Part shown: positions 18,250-26,991 of the stretch, piece after piece
How positions within the stretch are numbered: position 1 is the first letter of the stretch
Layout of the letters: each line of letters opens with the position of its first letter
DNA from: Roseiarcus sp963770035
GTDB taxonomy: Bacteria; Pseudomonadota; Alphaproteobacteria; Rhizobiales; Beijerinckiaceae
DNA: 64,000 nt
Direction: 5' to 3'
Assembly (NCBI GenBank): GCA_963770035.1
Contig: CAVYON010000002.1
Location: 124,001 to 188,000 of the forward strand
Program-made: the position numbers and the translations under genes
Notes under the pieces: generated by a model
Told to the model about the DNA's origin: nothing
The model's database searches: none
What the model saw: only the letters and a program-made list of their open reading frames with translations

Positions 18250-18930
18250 ATGCAAACGCCCGAAAAACTGCGAAGAATACCACGTCAAGCGCGTTCGCAG
18301 CAGACCGTCGATTTCATCCTCGAAGCCGCGGCTTACATCCTGTCCGAGGAGGGGATCGAAGGCTTCACGACCAATCGCGTCGCAGAGCGTGCGGGAGTGA
18401 ACATCGCATCCCTCTACCAATATTTCCCGAACAAGAGCGCGATTTTGGAGGAGCTGCAGGCCCGCCACATGGCCGCACCCGCCGAAGGAGGGCATGGGCA
18501 ACTGCTGGCTCGGCTACGCGATCTGCCGCTCGAAGCCGCCATACGGGTTATCGTTGACGTTGCGTTCGACATGCACGCCAGAGAGCCAGCGATGCACAAA
18601 CTCTTTCTTGAGACGCTGCCGCGCCAAACCCGTCATCCGAACGCTCATTTCGAGCAAGACAGAATTGCAAAGCTGACGGCTATCTTGGCGCCCAAGAGCC
18701 GAGCTCCCGTTCATCCTGATATGACGATGTTCATTACACGACACGCACTCAGATCTGTCGTCCACGAAGCGGTCTGCGAGAGACCGGAATGGCTGCTGGA
18801 GCCGGACTTTCGTGAAGAAATTGTCCTGTTGCTTGTAAATTACCTCGGTGAAAACGGATTTAGCGGTCTTTCGGCGCAACGGAAGTCCAACACCCGGCCA
18901 AGGACAAGGCCACCGCCGCAGTTACGGTGA
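18250..18930 (+). CDS. TetR family transcriptional regulator
   Basis: A 226-residue regulator with an N-terminal TetR-type helix-turn-helix (residues 18-60: ILEAAAYILSEEGIEGFTTN, then RVAERAGVNIASLYQYFPNK). The variable C-terminal ligand domain does not reveal the effector. It is divergently transcribed from the SCP2-like/dehydrogenase fusion, its likely target. The ATG at 18250 gives the standard short basic leader before helix 1. The last 20 residues are basic and Pro-rich. Confidence 0.93.
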   Translation: MQTPEKLRRIPRQARSQQTVDFILEAAAYILSEEGIEGFTTNRVAERAGVNIASLYQYFPNKSAILEELQARHMAAPAEGGHGQLLARLRDLPLEAAIRVIVDVAFDMHAREPAMHKLFLETLPRQTRHPNAHFEQDRIAKLTAILAPKSRAPVHPDMTMFITRHALRSVVHEAVCERPEWLLEPDFREEIVLLLVNYLGENGFSGLSAQRKSNTRPRTRPPPQLR

Positions 18931-18988
18931 TGGGGTGGGCGAATAGAATGCACCGTAACCTCCCGTAACCTCAATCGACGCCAAGCGG

Positions 18989-19411
18989 TCAAACTTCCTT
19001 TCGGGGCTGACGAAGGCAATCCGCCAGGGTGTAGGCGTCAAGCGCTTCATAGAAACTCTCGCTTGCCTGTCGCAACATTGGACGAAGCCGGCATCCGGGC
19101 TCGAGCGTGCAGCAGCCGTGGTCGGCACGGAAGCATTCGACGATCGCTTGATCTTCTTCAAGGGCGCGAACGACCGCGCCGACCCTGACCTCCCGAGGCT
19201 CTTTCGCGAGAACGACGCCTCCGCCGGCCCCGCGGATCGTCTTCACGATCCCGATCGCCGCAAGCTCCTGGACGATCTTGTGTAAATGGTTGCGCGACAG
19301 TCCGCCGAGCGACGTCGCCAGCGTCCCGACGTTGGTTTTCTCCCCCGGGCGGCTCTCCCCAAGCGCCATCAGCAAGCGCAAAGCGTAGTCGGTAGAAGCG
19401 AGAAGTCGCAT
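18989..19411 (-). CDS. nsrR: NsrR, Rrf2-family nitric-oxide-sensing repressor
   Basis: A 140-residue Rrf2-family regulator. The winged helix starts MRLLASTDYALRLLMALG, with recognition helix LSRNHLHKIVQEL. Cysteines 93, 100/101 and 107 lie in CFRADHGCCTLEPGCRL, matching the Fe-S ligand region of NsrR, and the following ESFYEALDAYTLADC is diagnostic for NsrR rather than IscR. NO destroys the cluster and relieves repression. The ATG at 19411 is chosen by homology; the frame is open to 19570. It is divergent from a gene set for NO defence (19643-21652), with a candidate operator at 19606-19620. Confidence 0.9.
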   Translation of the reverse strand: MRLLASTDYALRLLMALGESRPGEKTNVGTLATSLGGLSRNHLHKIVQELAAIGIVKTIRGAGGGVVLAKEPREVRVGAVVRALEEDQAIVECFRADHGCCTLEPGCRLRPMLRQASESFYEALDAYTLADCLRQPRKEV

Positions 19412-19605
19412 ACGCAATCCCCAAAGTGACATCGCGATACAATGCCCGGCGCAACGCTGACAGTCCATCGATGTCCGCAACAGCAAGTCTCGATTGAGCG
19501 ACAGGACGAGTTCGCGCTCAAGACCTCCGAAGAGACGCGGGCGCTGGCCCACACGGGCGGATTCGCCCAACGATCGTCTTCCAATCGCAGACGTAACGCT
19601 ATACT

Positions 19606-19620
19606 GGTATCTTCAATGCC
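19606..19620. promoter_or_regulatory. candidate NsrR box 1
   Basis: GGTATC-TTC-AATGCC, an imperfect inverted repeat followed by TATTTT, 22 bp before the ATG of the DUF6522-like gene and in the gap shared with nsrR. It has the same 6-3-6 layout and the same trailing TATT as the site at 20037-20051. Confidence 0.5.
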
Positions 19621-19642
19621 TATTTTCAATCGGAGGCTTGCG

Positions 19643-19936
19643 ATGACGTCTGCGGCAAGATCGGTGAGGTTCGAGCTCGGTTCCCCGGTTGTGGACGCGG
19701 AGACGATTGCTCAAGGTCTTGGGATCCTTGCATCGGACGTCCAATCGCTGATGCGACAGGGTGAGATCACGAGCCGTTGCGAAGTCGGCGAGGGCCAGGA
19801 CATGGGTCTGACGAGGCTGACCTTCTTCCTGCGCGGCAGCCGCTTTCGGATTGTCGTCGACGCCGCCGGTCAGGTTATCCGGCGAAGCACGATCGACTTT
19901 GGCCAACGGCCGCTTCCCCCCTCGCTCCGGACGTAA
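19643..19936 (+). CDS. DUF6522-like small protein in NO-response cluster
   Basis: A 97-residue protein with no enzymatic signature. It contains ETIAQGLGILASDVQSLMRQ (helical) and a conserved C-terminal block RLTFFLRGSRFRIVVDAAG followed by RRSTIDFGQRPLP. From memory of the family it matches DUF6522, found next to denitrification and NO-stress genes; the function is unknown. The ATG at 19643 has CGGAGG 7 nt upstream; a longer frame from 19442 is not supported. It lies between nsrR and ric and has a candidate NsrR box upstream, so it is predicted to be NO-induced. Confidence 0.72.
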   Translation: MTSAARSVRFELGSPVVDAETIAQGLGILASDVQSLMRQGEITSRCEVGEGQDMGLTRLTFFLRGSRFRIVVDAAGQVIRRSTIDFGQRPLPPSLRT

Positions 19937-20036
19937 ACCCGGGGATCGGCCTCGACTGCACAAGTCGCTCGAACCTGAGGGGCCGCATAACGCCACTGGC
20001 ATGAGCCGTTAAACAGGATCGCATGCGTCATAAAGT

Positions 20037-20051
20037 GGTATTGAAAATACC
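20037..20051. promoter_or_regulatory. candidate NsrR box 2
   Basis: A perfect inverted repeat GGTATT-GAA-AATACC followed by CTATTCG, 71 bp before the ric ATG. The GTATT-N3-AATAC core has the architecture of NsrR sites described in proteobacteria. The repeated motif and the gene context are the evidence; binding is inferred. Confidence 0.6.
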
Positions 20052-20122
20052 TATTCGCTGAATTATGCCGGCTGCGAGGTTGGTCTCGTCCGCCAGCCCG
20101 ATGAACAGAAGAGGAAGCTTGG

Positions 20123-20797
20123 ATGTCTCGTCACGCGCAAGCCGCGGCCCAAACGGTCGGGGAAATTGCCTCGGCGCTCGCCGGCGCCACGGCTGTGTTT
20201 CGCAAGCACAAAATCGACTTCTGTTGCGGCGGCGCGGTCTCGCTCGACGAAGCGGCGCTAAAGCGCGGCGTCGACCCTGAGGTCGTCCGCAGGGACCTCG
20301 ACGCGCTCGATCGGAAGTCGCCCGACGCCCCGACCGAAAGCGCCGCGCTTTGCGACCACATCGTCGAGCGTTATCACGACGTCCACCGACGCGAGCTGCC
20401 CGAACTTGGCAAGCTCGCCCGCAGGGTCGAGGCGGCGCATCGGGATCATCCCCTGGCGCCAAAAGGTCTCGCCGACTCCCTGGAAGCCGTCCTGGAAGCC
20501 TTGCGGGATCACATGACCAAGGAGGAGCGGATTCTGTTTCCGGCGATCCGCGACGGGTTCGCCGGTTCGCTCTTCGGCCCGATCGCCGTCATGCGCCATG
20601 AGCACAACCAACATGGCGAGGAGGTGCGCGCCATCGAAGCTTTGGCGCACGGCTTCGTGGCGCCGGAGGATGCTTGCAATTCCTGGCGCGCCCTCTATTC
20701 AGGCCTCGACAAGTTCGCTGCCGACCTCGCCGAACATATCCATCTCGAAAATAACGTCCTCTTTCCGCGCTTCGAACGGGCAAGAGCCCGCGTGTAA
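20123..20797 (+). CDS. ric: iron-sulphur cluster repair protein Ric (YtfE/ScdA/DnrN)
   Basis: A 224-residue di-iron, haemerythrin-like protein that repairs Fe-S clusters damaged by NO or oxidants. The N-terminal ScdA_N domain has the signature HKIDFCCGG at residues 29-37. The C-terminal helical bundle carries iron-binding His/Glu residues in HIVERYHDVHRRELPEL, HMTKEERILFPAI, MRHEHNQHGEEV and HIHLENNVLFPRFE. The length matches the family. It is followed at 27 nt by the truncated haemoglobin and preceded by a perfect candidate NsrR box, which fits NO-inducible expression. Confidence 0.95.
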   Translation: MSRHAQAAAQTVGEIASALAGATAVFRKHKIDFCCGGAVSLDEAALKRGVDPEVVRRDLDALDRKSPDAPTESAALCDHIVERYHDVHRRELPELGKLARRVEAAHRDHPLAPKGLADSLEAVLEALRDHMTKEERILFPAIRDGFAGSLFGPIAVMRHEHNQHGEEVRAIEALAHGFVAPEDACNSWRALYSGLDKFAADLAEHIHLENNVLFPRFERARARV

Positions 20798-20824
20798 GTC
20801 GGCGTCGCGTGAGGGAAGGGAAGC

Positions 20825-21298
20825 ATGAACGACATGTCGTTTGAGGTTTCGCATCAGTCCCGCCGCACGGCCCTTGCCGAGCGCTTGGCCGCGGAGACCG
20901 GCATCGACGACCCCATGATCGAGGGCCTGGTGCGGCGCTTCTACGAGAAGGTCCGGGCGGATGCGCTGCTCGGATCGATTTTCGAGACACGCATTCACGA
21001 CTGGGAGCCGCATCTGAAACAGATGTGCGATTTCTGGTCTTCAGTGGCGTTGATGACGGGACGCTATCACGGGACGCCGATGGCCAAACATCTGCCGCTG
21101 CCGGTCGGGGCCGAACACTTCGATCGCTGGCTCGCTCTGTTCGAGGAGACGGCACGGGAAATCTGCCCGGCCAAGGCGGCCGATCATTTCATCGAGCGCG
21201 CGCGGCGCATCGCCGAAAGTCTGGAGATTGGAATCGCCGGTTTCAACGGCGTCCTTCTCGCGAAAGGCGAGCGCTATCGGCGCTCGCCCCCGGCGTGA
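20825..21298 (+). CDS. group III truncated haemoglobin
   Basis: A 157-residue haem protein of the group III truncated globin family. Visible signatures are VRRFYEKVRADALLGSIFE, HLKQMCDFWSSV (E helix region), MTGRYHGTPMAKHLPL and the proximal histidine region EHFDRWLALFEET. These globins bind O2 and NO; here the neighbours argue for NO detoxification or sensing. GGGAAGGGAAG precedes the ATG. It is the third gene of the NO-response set, with 27 nt from ric and 6 nt to the next gene, so translation is probably coupled. Confidence 0.93.
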   Translation: MNDMSFEVSHQSRRTALAERLAAETGIDDPMIEGLVRRFYEKVRADALLGSIFETRIHDWEPHLKQMCDFWSSVALMTGRYHGTPMAKHLPLPVGAEHFDRWLALFEETAREICPAKAADHFIERARRIAESLEIGIAGFNGVLLAKGERYRRSPPA

Positions 21299-21304
21299 AC
21301 CGCG

Positions 21305-21652
21305 ATGGACGATCTTGCGACCTGGGCCGAAGGCATCGAAGTCATCGAGGGCTGGCGCTGCATAGGTTGCGGGCGGGTGGAGGCTTCGCGCCCGTGCGTT
21401 GGCATATGTCAGGACCGACGCGCACGCCTGGTGGAGTTGGACCATTTGGTCGCCGCGCTTGATCGCGCCGAAAATTCTGTGGCGCGCGCCTCTGCTTTGG
21501 AGACCTTTGTCCGTCTTGTCGCCACGACTCGCGCCAAGCCCGGCGGCGCGGAAGCGACCCTCGCCGCATTGCAAATTCGCGCGCGGGCGGCGCTCGGGAG
21601 CTTGGCCGCGCCGGATAGCGGCGAGTTTGGGGGATCAACAACGGCCGATTGA
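21305..21652 (+). CDS. small Cys-rich protein in NO-response cluster, unknown
   Basis: A 115-residue protein with no recognised enzyme domain. A CxxC pair near the N-terminus (GWRCIGCGRVEASRPCVGIC) offers four cysteines within about 17 residues, suited to zinc or an Fe-S cluster. The remaining 80 residues are helical and Ala-rich. The gene starts 6 nt after the globin, so it belongs to the same transcript. A zinc-ribbon adaptor role is a guess; I have no named family for it. Confidence 0.65.
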   Translation: MDDLATWAEGIEVIEGWRCIGCGRVEASRPCVGICQDRRARLVELDHLVAALDRAENSVARASALETFVRLVATTRAKPGGAEATLAALQIRARAALGSLAAPDSGEFGGSTTAD

Positions 21653-22027
21653 CCGCGATGTCCCAAGCGGCGGGCGATTCAGAAGCACATAGCGACCAAG
21701 ACGCTCCCACAAGTCCTGCCACCAGTTCGAAGGCGGCGACCCGTTCGGGCGGCTTGCCCGTAGTCCCGCTGATCGCACAATGGTCGCGGTCCGCCTTTGA
21801 CCGCCAGGGGCCTCGGTCTCGTTCATCGGGCCGGACGATCGGAGGGCGCCCGCCGAAGCGGTCGTTCCCGCCCTTGCAAGTGCATAGCCGCTGTTGACCG
21901 CCAGAGCGCCAAAGCCAGCATCGCCGACCCCCGCCGGCGAACTCTGCCGGAAAGATCGCCGCTCTTCGGCCATACCGACTTGACTGAATACCGTATCAAG
22001 GCGGAGATTTCTCGGCTCCAAACGCAA
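21653..22027. other. intergenic region, no gene seen
   Basis: About 375 bases between the NO cluster and the terminator of the sugar transporter operon. Open frames run through it on both strands but have no ribosome-binding site, no recognised domain and composition like random GC-rich sequence. It may hold decayed coding remnants. Confidence 0.45.
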
Positions 22028-22051
22028 AGGAGGCTGCCGAAGCAGCCTCCT
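22028..22051 (-). terminator. Rho-independent terminator of the sugar ABC operon
   Basis: A perfect 10-bp stem (AGGAGGCTGC / GCAGCCTCCT). Read on the minus strand, the loop is TTCG, followed by the T-rich tail TTTGCGTTT. It lies 20 bp after the stop of the binding-protein gene at 22072. The UUCG tetraloop makes it an unusually strong hairpin. Confidence 0.85.
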
Positions 22052-22071
22052 CTGGCGCCGTCGAGCGTCAA

Positions 22072-23160
22072 TCAATAACCGGGGTTCGCACGGAACGATG
22101 GGTCGTTGATATCGTAGACGAAGGCGCCTGCGTCGCGCTTCTTCATGTAGTCGTCGTGGAAGAACGGCACCAGCTTGTCGACGTTGATGTTGCTCTTATT
22201 GAAGGGAATGACAGGGACGAAGATCGCCTTCTTGTAGGGCTTGCCCTCGAAGTGCGCCTTGATCTGCTGAGAGGCGGCGTCCGCTTCCAGGGTCGCGGTC
22301 TCGTTCACGTCCATCGTGGTGACGCCCTTCTGCACCCACGCCCACGACTTTTCCTTGCCGTTGCTCGAGCCGAGCCAATATTTGCTCGGATCGAGGCCGG
22401 CTTCCTGCATCGCCTGCAAGGCCCCGGCCATCATCTCGTCGTTTTCGACATAGGCGCCATCGAACCCGTCCGGCCCGAGGCTGGTGATCGCATCCTGCAT
22501 GACCTTCTTGGCTGGATCCGCGAACCATCCGCCCGATCCCCAGAACACGACCTGAAGGTCCTTGCCTCCGGCGCCCTTGACGCCGACGTTCTGGGCGAGA
22601 TTGCCGATGTCCTTGCCGGCGTCCTTGTACGATTGCAGGAAGCCCTGGGTCTGGCCCGCCGCGGTGCCCTGGCCCAGCTTGCCCTCGATCATGATCACCC
22701 GCTTTACGCCATGCTCCATGGCGGATTTGCCGGCGAGTTCGCCGATGCTGACCCAATCATATCCGGCGAAACCGGCGAGACCCGGCTCGTTCGGCGGGTT
22801 GTGCGTCAGATGGAACTCGGGAATGTTTGCGGCCTTGGCGAGCTTCAGGGTCTGCGAGGTCGTCTCCGGCGAGTTCTGAACGACGAGCAGCGCGTCCACG
22901 CCCTGCGTGATGAAGTTCTCGACCGCTGCGATCTGCTCTGGTGCAGTCCCCTGTCCGACGACGTCGAGCACGGTCCAGCCTTCGCGCTGGGCAAGCGTCT
23001 TGAAGACCTCAAAGCCTGCCTTGTAGAAATCGTCGGAGGCGTCCATGTAGTAGCCGATGACCTTGGCCTTTCCCGCCGCGGCCGAAGCCGGGCCACCGCC
23101 GATAAAGGCCAACGCGCCGAGCGCAGCCGCGGCCATGAGTTTGAGCGCCAATCTTTTCAT
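22072..23160 (-). CDS. sugar ABC transporter periplasmic binding protein
   Basis: A 362-residue RbsB/LsrB-type periplasmic binding protein. A lipoprotein-free signal peptide occupies residues 1-27 (LMAAAALGALAFIGGGPASA). The two-lobed sugar-binding fold is indicated by KVIGYYMDASDDFYKAGFEV, VDALLVVQNSPET and DGAYVENDEMMAGALQAM. It is the last gene of a minus-strand set: XylR-like regulator, Gfo/Idh oxidoreductase, ATPase, permease, binding protein. The sugar is not revealed by the sequence; the nearby XylR-type regulator and oxidoreductase point to a pentose, polyol or inositol-like substrate. A strong terminator follows. Confidence 0.9.
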   Translation of the reverse strand: MKRLALKLMAAAALGALAFIGGGPASAAAGKAKVIGYYMDASDDFYKAGFEVFKTLAQREGWTVLDVVGQGTAPEQIAAVENFITQGVDALLVVQNSPETTSQTLKLAKAANIPEFHLTHNPPNEPGLAGFAGYDWVSIGELAGKSAMEHGVKRVIMIEGKLGQGTAAGQTQGFLQSYKDAGKDIGNLAQNVGVKGAGGKDLQVVFWGSGGWFADPAKKVMQDAITSLGPDGFDGAYVENDEMMAGALQAMQEAGLDPSKYWLGSSNGKEKSWAWVQKGVTTMDVNETATLEADAASQQIKAHFEGKPYKKAIFVPVIPFNKSNINVDKLVPFFHDDYMKKRDAGAFVYDINDPSFRANPGY

Positions 23161-23208
23161 TTCCTACTCCCGTTCATTCGTTTCTTTTTTGTGCTCCGTC
23201 TCGAGACG

Positions 23209-24360
23209 TCACACGGATGAATCCTGAATATCGGCCTGCACGCTTCCTTGACCTTGCTCACCGCCTTTCTTTCCTGCCGTCCCGGCCTTGCGCGCCCTCG
23301 CCTGCTCGCGCCTCAGAGCCCGGTATTCGGAGAATTGCGAGGACACGTCGCCCGCCGACACCGCCACGATGACGACCAGCCCCTTGACCAGGAATTGGAC
23401 TTCCGACGGCAACCGCAGCAAATTCATCGCGTTGGCGATCGAGCCGAGAAACAAGACGCCGATCACGGTTCCGACGATGTTTCCCTTGCCGCCGCTGAGC
23501 GCCGTCCCGCCGATCACGACCATGGCGATCGTATCGATCTCCAGACCCTGCCCGAGCGTGATGATTCCGGTGTTGATGCGGGCGAGCAGCATCGTCGCCC
23601 CGAGCCCGACCAGCAGACCCTGGATCATGTAGACGGAGAGACGCATGTTCCGGACGTCGATGCCGGCGAGGAATGCTGCGCGGGGATTGGTGCCGACGGC
23701 GTATATTCGTTTTCCGTACTTCGTGTAGGCCAGAAGCAATCCGCCGATCAGCGCGATCGCGAAGAAGGCGAGAACGTAGGGGGGCACCCGGAGGATCAGA
23801 CCCGTGACCGGGTCCCTGGCGCCTTCGAGGAGGTTGGTCGTGAGAAATCCGAGTTCCCCCTTCATCACGACCTCGCGCGAATTGCACAGCAGCAACGCGA
23901 TGCCCTGGAACGAGATCATTCCGCCAAGCGTGATGATGAACGGTTCGATGCGGGTTCGCGAAATGATGAACCCCATCATGGTCTCGAGCACGATCGCCGA
24001 CACGACGCCGAGGAGGACCGAGGAAGCCACGCCGAGGCCCCACTGGGAGATTCCGAGCGCAACGATGATCGAAACCAGCGAGGCGAGCATGCCGACCGAA
24101 AGATCGATGCCGCCGGAGATCATGACCATCGTCATGCTGACTGCGACGATGCCCGGCACAGCGACCTGCTGAAGAATATTGACGATATTGACCGGGCTGA
24201 CGAAGGTTGGAAACCGTGTGCCTCCAGTCATGATCAGTTGAATGACAACGACGATCGCGACGAAAGTGACGAAGATCGAGAGCACGGTCAGATTTTCATA
24301 TCGCTCGAATAGCGACTCCTTGACCTTCGATGGCGCGTTCCCGGTATCCGGCTTGCTCAC
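23209..24360 (-). CDS. sugar ABC transporter permease (RbsC type)
   Basis: A 383-residue inner-membrane permease with 8-10 hydrophobic segments. The family signatures are MISGGIDLSVGMLASLVSII near residue 86 and VVIGGTALSGGKGNIVGTVIG near 290. Both termini are hydrophilic; the last 35 residues are basic and Gln-rich. GTG is the start, overlapping the stop of the upstream ATPase gene by 4 nt, so synthesis is coupled. Confidence 0.93.
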   Translation of the reverse strand: MSKPDTGNAPSKVKESLFERYENLTVLSIFVTFVAIVVVIQLIMTGGTRFPTFVSPVNIVNILQQVAVPGIVAVSMTMVMISGGIDLSVGMLASLVSIIVALGISQWGLGVASSVLLGVVSAIVLETMMGFIISRTRIEPFIITLGGMISFQGIALLLCNSREVVMKGELGFLTTNLLEGARDPVTGLILRVPPYVLAFFAIALIGGLLLAYTKYGKRIYAVGTNPRAAFLAGIDVRNMRLSVYMIQGLLVGLGATMLLARINTGIITLGQGLEIDTIAMVVIGGTALSGGKGNIVGTVIGVLFLGSIANAMNLLRLPSEVQFLVKGLVVIVAVSAGDVSSQFSEYRALRREQARARKAGTAGKKGGEQGQGSVQADIQDSSV

Positions 24361-25877
24361 GCTTTCCGGTCTCCTATCGACAGGGTGAGAATGTTTTCTT
24401 CAGTAATCTCCTCACCTGCGAGTTCGCCCGCGACCTCGCCTTGCTTGAAGACGATCACGCGATCGCTCATCGAGATCACCTCCGGCATGTCCGAGGAGAC
24501 CATGAGGATCGCCTTGCCCTGTTTGAGCAGGTCGACCATGACCTTGTAGATTTCCTGTTTGGAGCCGACGTCGATTCCGCGCGACGGCTCGTCGAAGATG
24601 TAGATCTCGCCGCCGGTGTTGAACCACTTGCCCAGCACCACCTTCTGCTGGTTGCCGCCGGAGAGATTGACGACCCGCGTTTGTGCGCTTGGCGCTTTGA
24701 TGTTCAAAAGCTTGACGTACTTCTCGCCGACGACGTTGTCATTCGACGGAAGCGCGACGAAGTCACGCGTGTTCACCATGTTCGCCACGGCGACGTTTTC
24801 GGCGATCGTCTTCGGCAAAAATAGTCCGGTGGCCTGCCGATCCTCGGTGATGAAGCACATCTTGTTCCGGATCGCGGCCTTCGGGCTCGAGAGCTTGACC
24901 CGCCTGCCGTTGAGCGCGACCTCGCCGTAGACCAGCGGGGCGCTGCCGAACAGCACCTCCATGAGTTCGGATCGTCCCGACCCGACCATGCCGGCGATCC
25001 CGAGGACTTCACCGCGGCGGAGATCGAACGAGATGTTCCGCACGCCGTTGCCGGTGACGTTTCTCACCGCCAGGACGACCTCGCCGCGTTCAACGCGCTC
25101 GCGCTTGTAGAAGGTCGACGGGTCTCGCCCGACCATGTCTTTGATCAGCGTCGTTCTGGTCAATCCCGCAATCGGGTACATGCTCACCTTTCGGCCATCG
25201 CGCAGAACGGTCGCGCGATCGCCGATCTCAAACACCTCTTCAAGGTGATGCGAAATGTAGATAACCCCGATTCCGTCCTCTCTGACCGTCTTCACGATAT
25301 CCAGAACCGTGTCGATCTCCCTCGAAGAAAATGACGCGGTCGGCTCGTCGAGAATGATCACGTTGCTCTTCGACACGAGCGCCTTGGCGATTTCCACAAT
25401 CTTCTGCTGACCGCTCGTCAGACTGCTCATGCGCGCGTCCGGCGAGAGATCGCTCTTCAGATACCTCAAGACGCTCTCGGTCTGGCGGCGCATCTCCTTG
25501 CGCCGGAGCAGTCCCCTTTGACCGATTTCGGAGCCGGCAAAGATGTTCTCGGTAATGTTCAGAGCGTTGAAGACGATGTGCTCCTGATAGATCGTATGGA
25601 TTCCCATCTTCAGGGCCGAGCGCGGCGTCAACGACACCTCGTTGCCGCAAAAGAAGATCTGTCCGCCTTCATCGGGCTGATACGCGCCGGAGAGAATCTT
25701 GATCAGCGTCGACTTCCCGGCGCCGTTCTCCCCGCAAAGGCAATGCACCTCGCCGCGCTTCAGGTCGAACGAAATGTCCTGCAGCGCCCGCACGCCGGGG
25801 AATGTTTTCGATATTTGCGACAAGCGCAGGATTTCATCCATGCTTCCGCTCGCCTGGATCGAGGACTCCGGATCCAC
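24357..25877 (-). CDS. sugar ABC transporter ATP-binding protein (RbsA/MglA type)
   Basis: A 506-residue duplicated ABC ATPase. The first half has Walker A GENGAGKST, a degenerate signature region LTSGQQKIVEIAKAL and Walker B VIILDEPTAS. The second half has the degenerate Walker A GMVGSGRSE, signature LSGGNQQK and IYIFDEPSRGID. It powers uptake through the permease at 23209-24360. The start at 25877 gives a 12-residue leader before MDEILRLSQ; that second methionine (25841) is an alternative start. Only 3 nt separate it from the oxidoreductase gene. Confidence 0.93.
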   Translation of the reverse strand: MDPESSIQASGSMDEILRLSQISKTFPGVRALQDISFDLKRGEVHCLCGENGAGKSTLIKILSGAYQPDEGGQIFFCGNEVSLTPRSALKMGIHTIYQEHIVFNALNITENIFAGSEIGQRGLLRRKEMRRQTESVLRYLKSDLSPDARMSSLTSGQQKIVEIAKALVSKSNVIILDEPTASFSSREIDTVLDIVKTVREDGIGVIYISHHLEEVFEIGDRATVLRDGRKVSMYPIAGLTRTTLIKDMVGRDPSTFYKRERVERGEVVLAVRNVTGNGVRNISFDLRRGEVLGIAGMVGSGRSELMEVLFGSAPLVYGEVALNGRRVKLSSPKAAIRNKMCFITEDRQATGLFLPKTIAENVAVANMVNTRDFVALPSNDNVVGEKYVKLLNIKAPSAQTRVVNLSGGNQQKVVLGKWFNTGGEIYIFDEPSRGIDVGSKQEIYKVMVDLLKQGKAILMVSSDMPEVISMSDRVIVFKQGEVAGELAGEEITEENILTLSIGDRKA

Positions 25878-25880
25878 GCC

Positions 25881-26991
25881 TCACCGCTTCGAGAAGTCGG
25901 GCACACGCACAATCTCTCCGCCCTTGAGCGCCGACTGATGCGCGCAGATGCCGACGGAGGTCCAGTTCGCCGACTGTTCCACGTTCGGGAACGGGTCGCG
26001 GTCTTCAATGAGAGCCGAGATGAACGCGTTGACGAGATGGGGATGCGAACCGCCGTGACCGCCGCCCTGGATGAACGAGAGATGATCCTGATCGGCGACG
26101 CCGCGCGTGAACTTGCGAATGGGCTCGGGCAGAAGGTGCGCGTAGTCTGGGACATCGACGCGTTCCGCGATCTCCGGCTCCGGCTTCTTTGCGGTGTGGA
26201 GGACGGGATTCTCGTCGGTGACGAGTTGCCATTCGAACGACTTCTTCGAGCCGTAGACGTCGATGCTCTCGCGATACTGTCGCGCCGTGTCCCAAAGGAA
26301 ACGCCAGATGTGCGCCGCAAGGTCAGAGTTCCTGATCTTGATGTGACACGATTCGACCGCGAACTTCGAGCCGGACCGGCGCGCGCACTCGTCGTTGATC
26401 GTGCCGGAGCCGAAGCAGCTGACGTATTCCGCCATGCCGTTGACCATCGCCATGAGGGGGCTCACGACGTGGGTCGCATAGTGCATCGGGACCATGTCTT
26501 TCCAGTAGTCCGGCCAACCTTCCATGTCCTGCGGATGAGAGGCCTGCAGATACTGGATCTTCCCCAACTCGCCCTTGTCGTAGAGCTCCTTGATGAACAA
26601 GTATTCCCGGCTGTACACGACGGTTTCGGCCATCATGTACTTCAGTCCGGTCTCGCGCACCAATCCAACGATCTCCTTGGCCTCGTCCAGGCTCGTCGCC
26701 ATCGGCACGGTGCACATCACATGCTTGCCGGCCTTCAGCGCCGCGATCGTCTGCGGCGCGTGATCGGGAATCGGGCTGTTGATGTGGACGAAATCCACGT
26801 TCGGATCAGTCAGCACCTCGCGAAAATCAGTATAGCGTGTGGCGACGCCAAAACGATCGCCCACTTCATCCAAGCTCTTCTTCGTTCGCTGGCAGATCGC
26901 CGCGACCTCGGCTTTCGGATGGGCCTGATAGATTGGAATGAACTCGGAACCGAAACCAAGTCCGATGAGTTCCTACGCGCGCCCGTTCCAT
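25881..26991 (-). CDS. Gfo/Idh/MocA family oxidoreductase (one frame break)
   Basis: About 369 residues after repair. The enzyme is an NAD(P)-dependent sugar or inositol dehydrogenase-type protein. The true N-terminus MERARVG joins LIGLGFGSEFIPIYQAHPK (the Rossmann GxGxxG strand) when one of the two bases at 26970-26971 is removed; as given, a stop lies between them. Downstream are the family features FVHINSPIPDHAPQTIAALK, GKHVMCTVPMA (normally EKP) and a long C-terminal domain ending RVPDFSKR. It sits in the sugar transporter operon, so it probably starts catabolism of the imported sugar. The break is a single-base duplication and is probably a sequence error. Confidence 0.82.
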
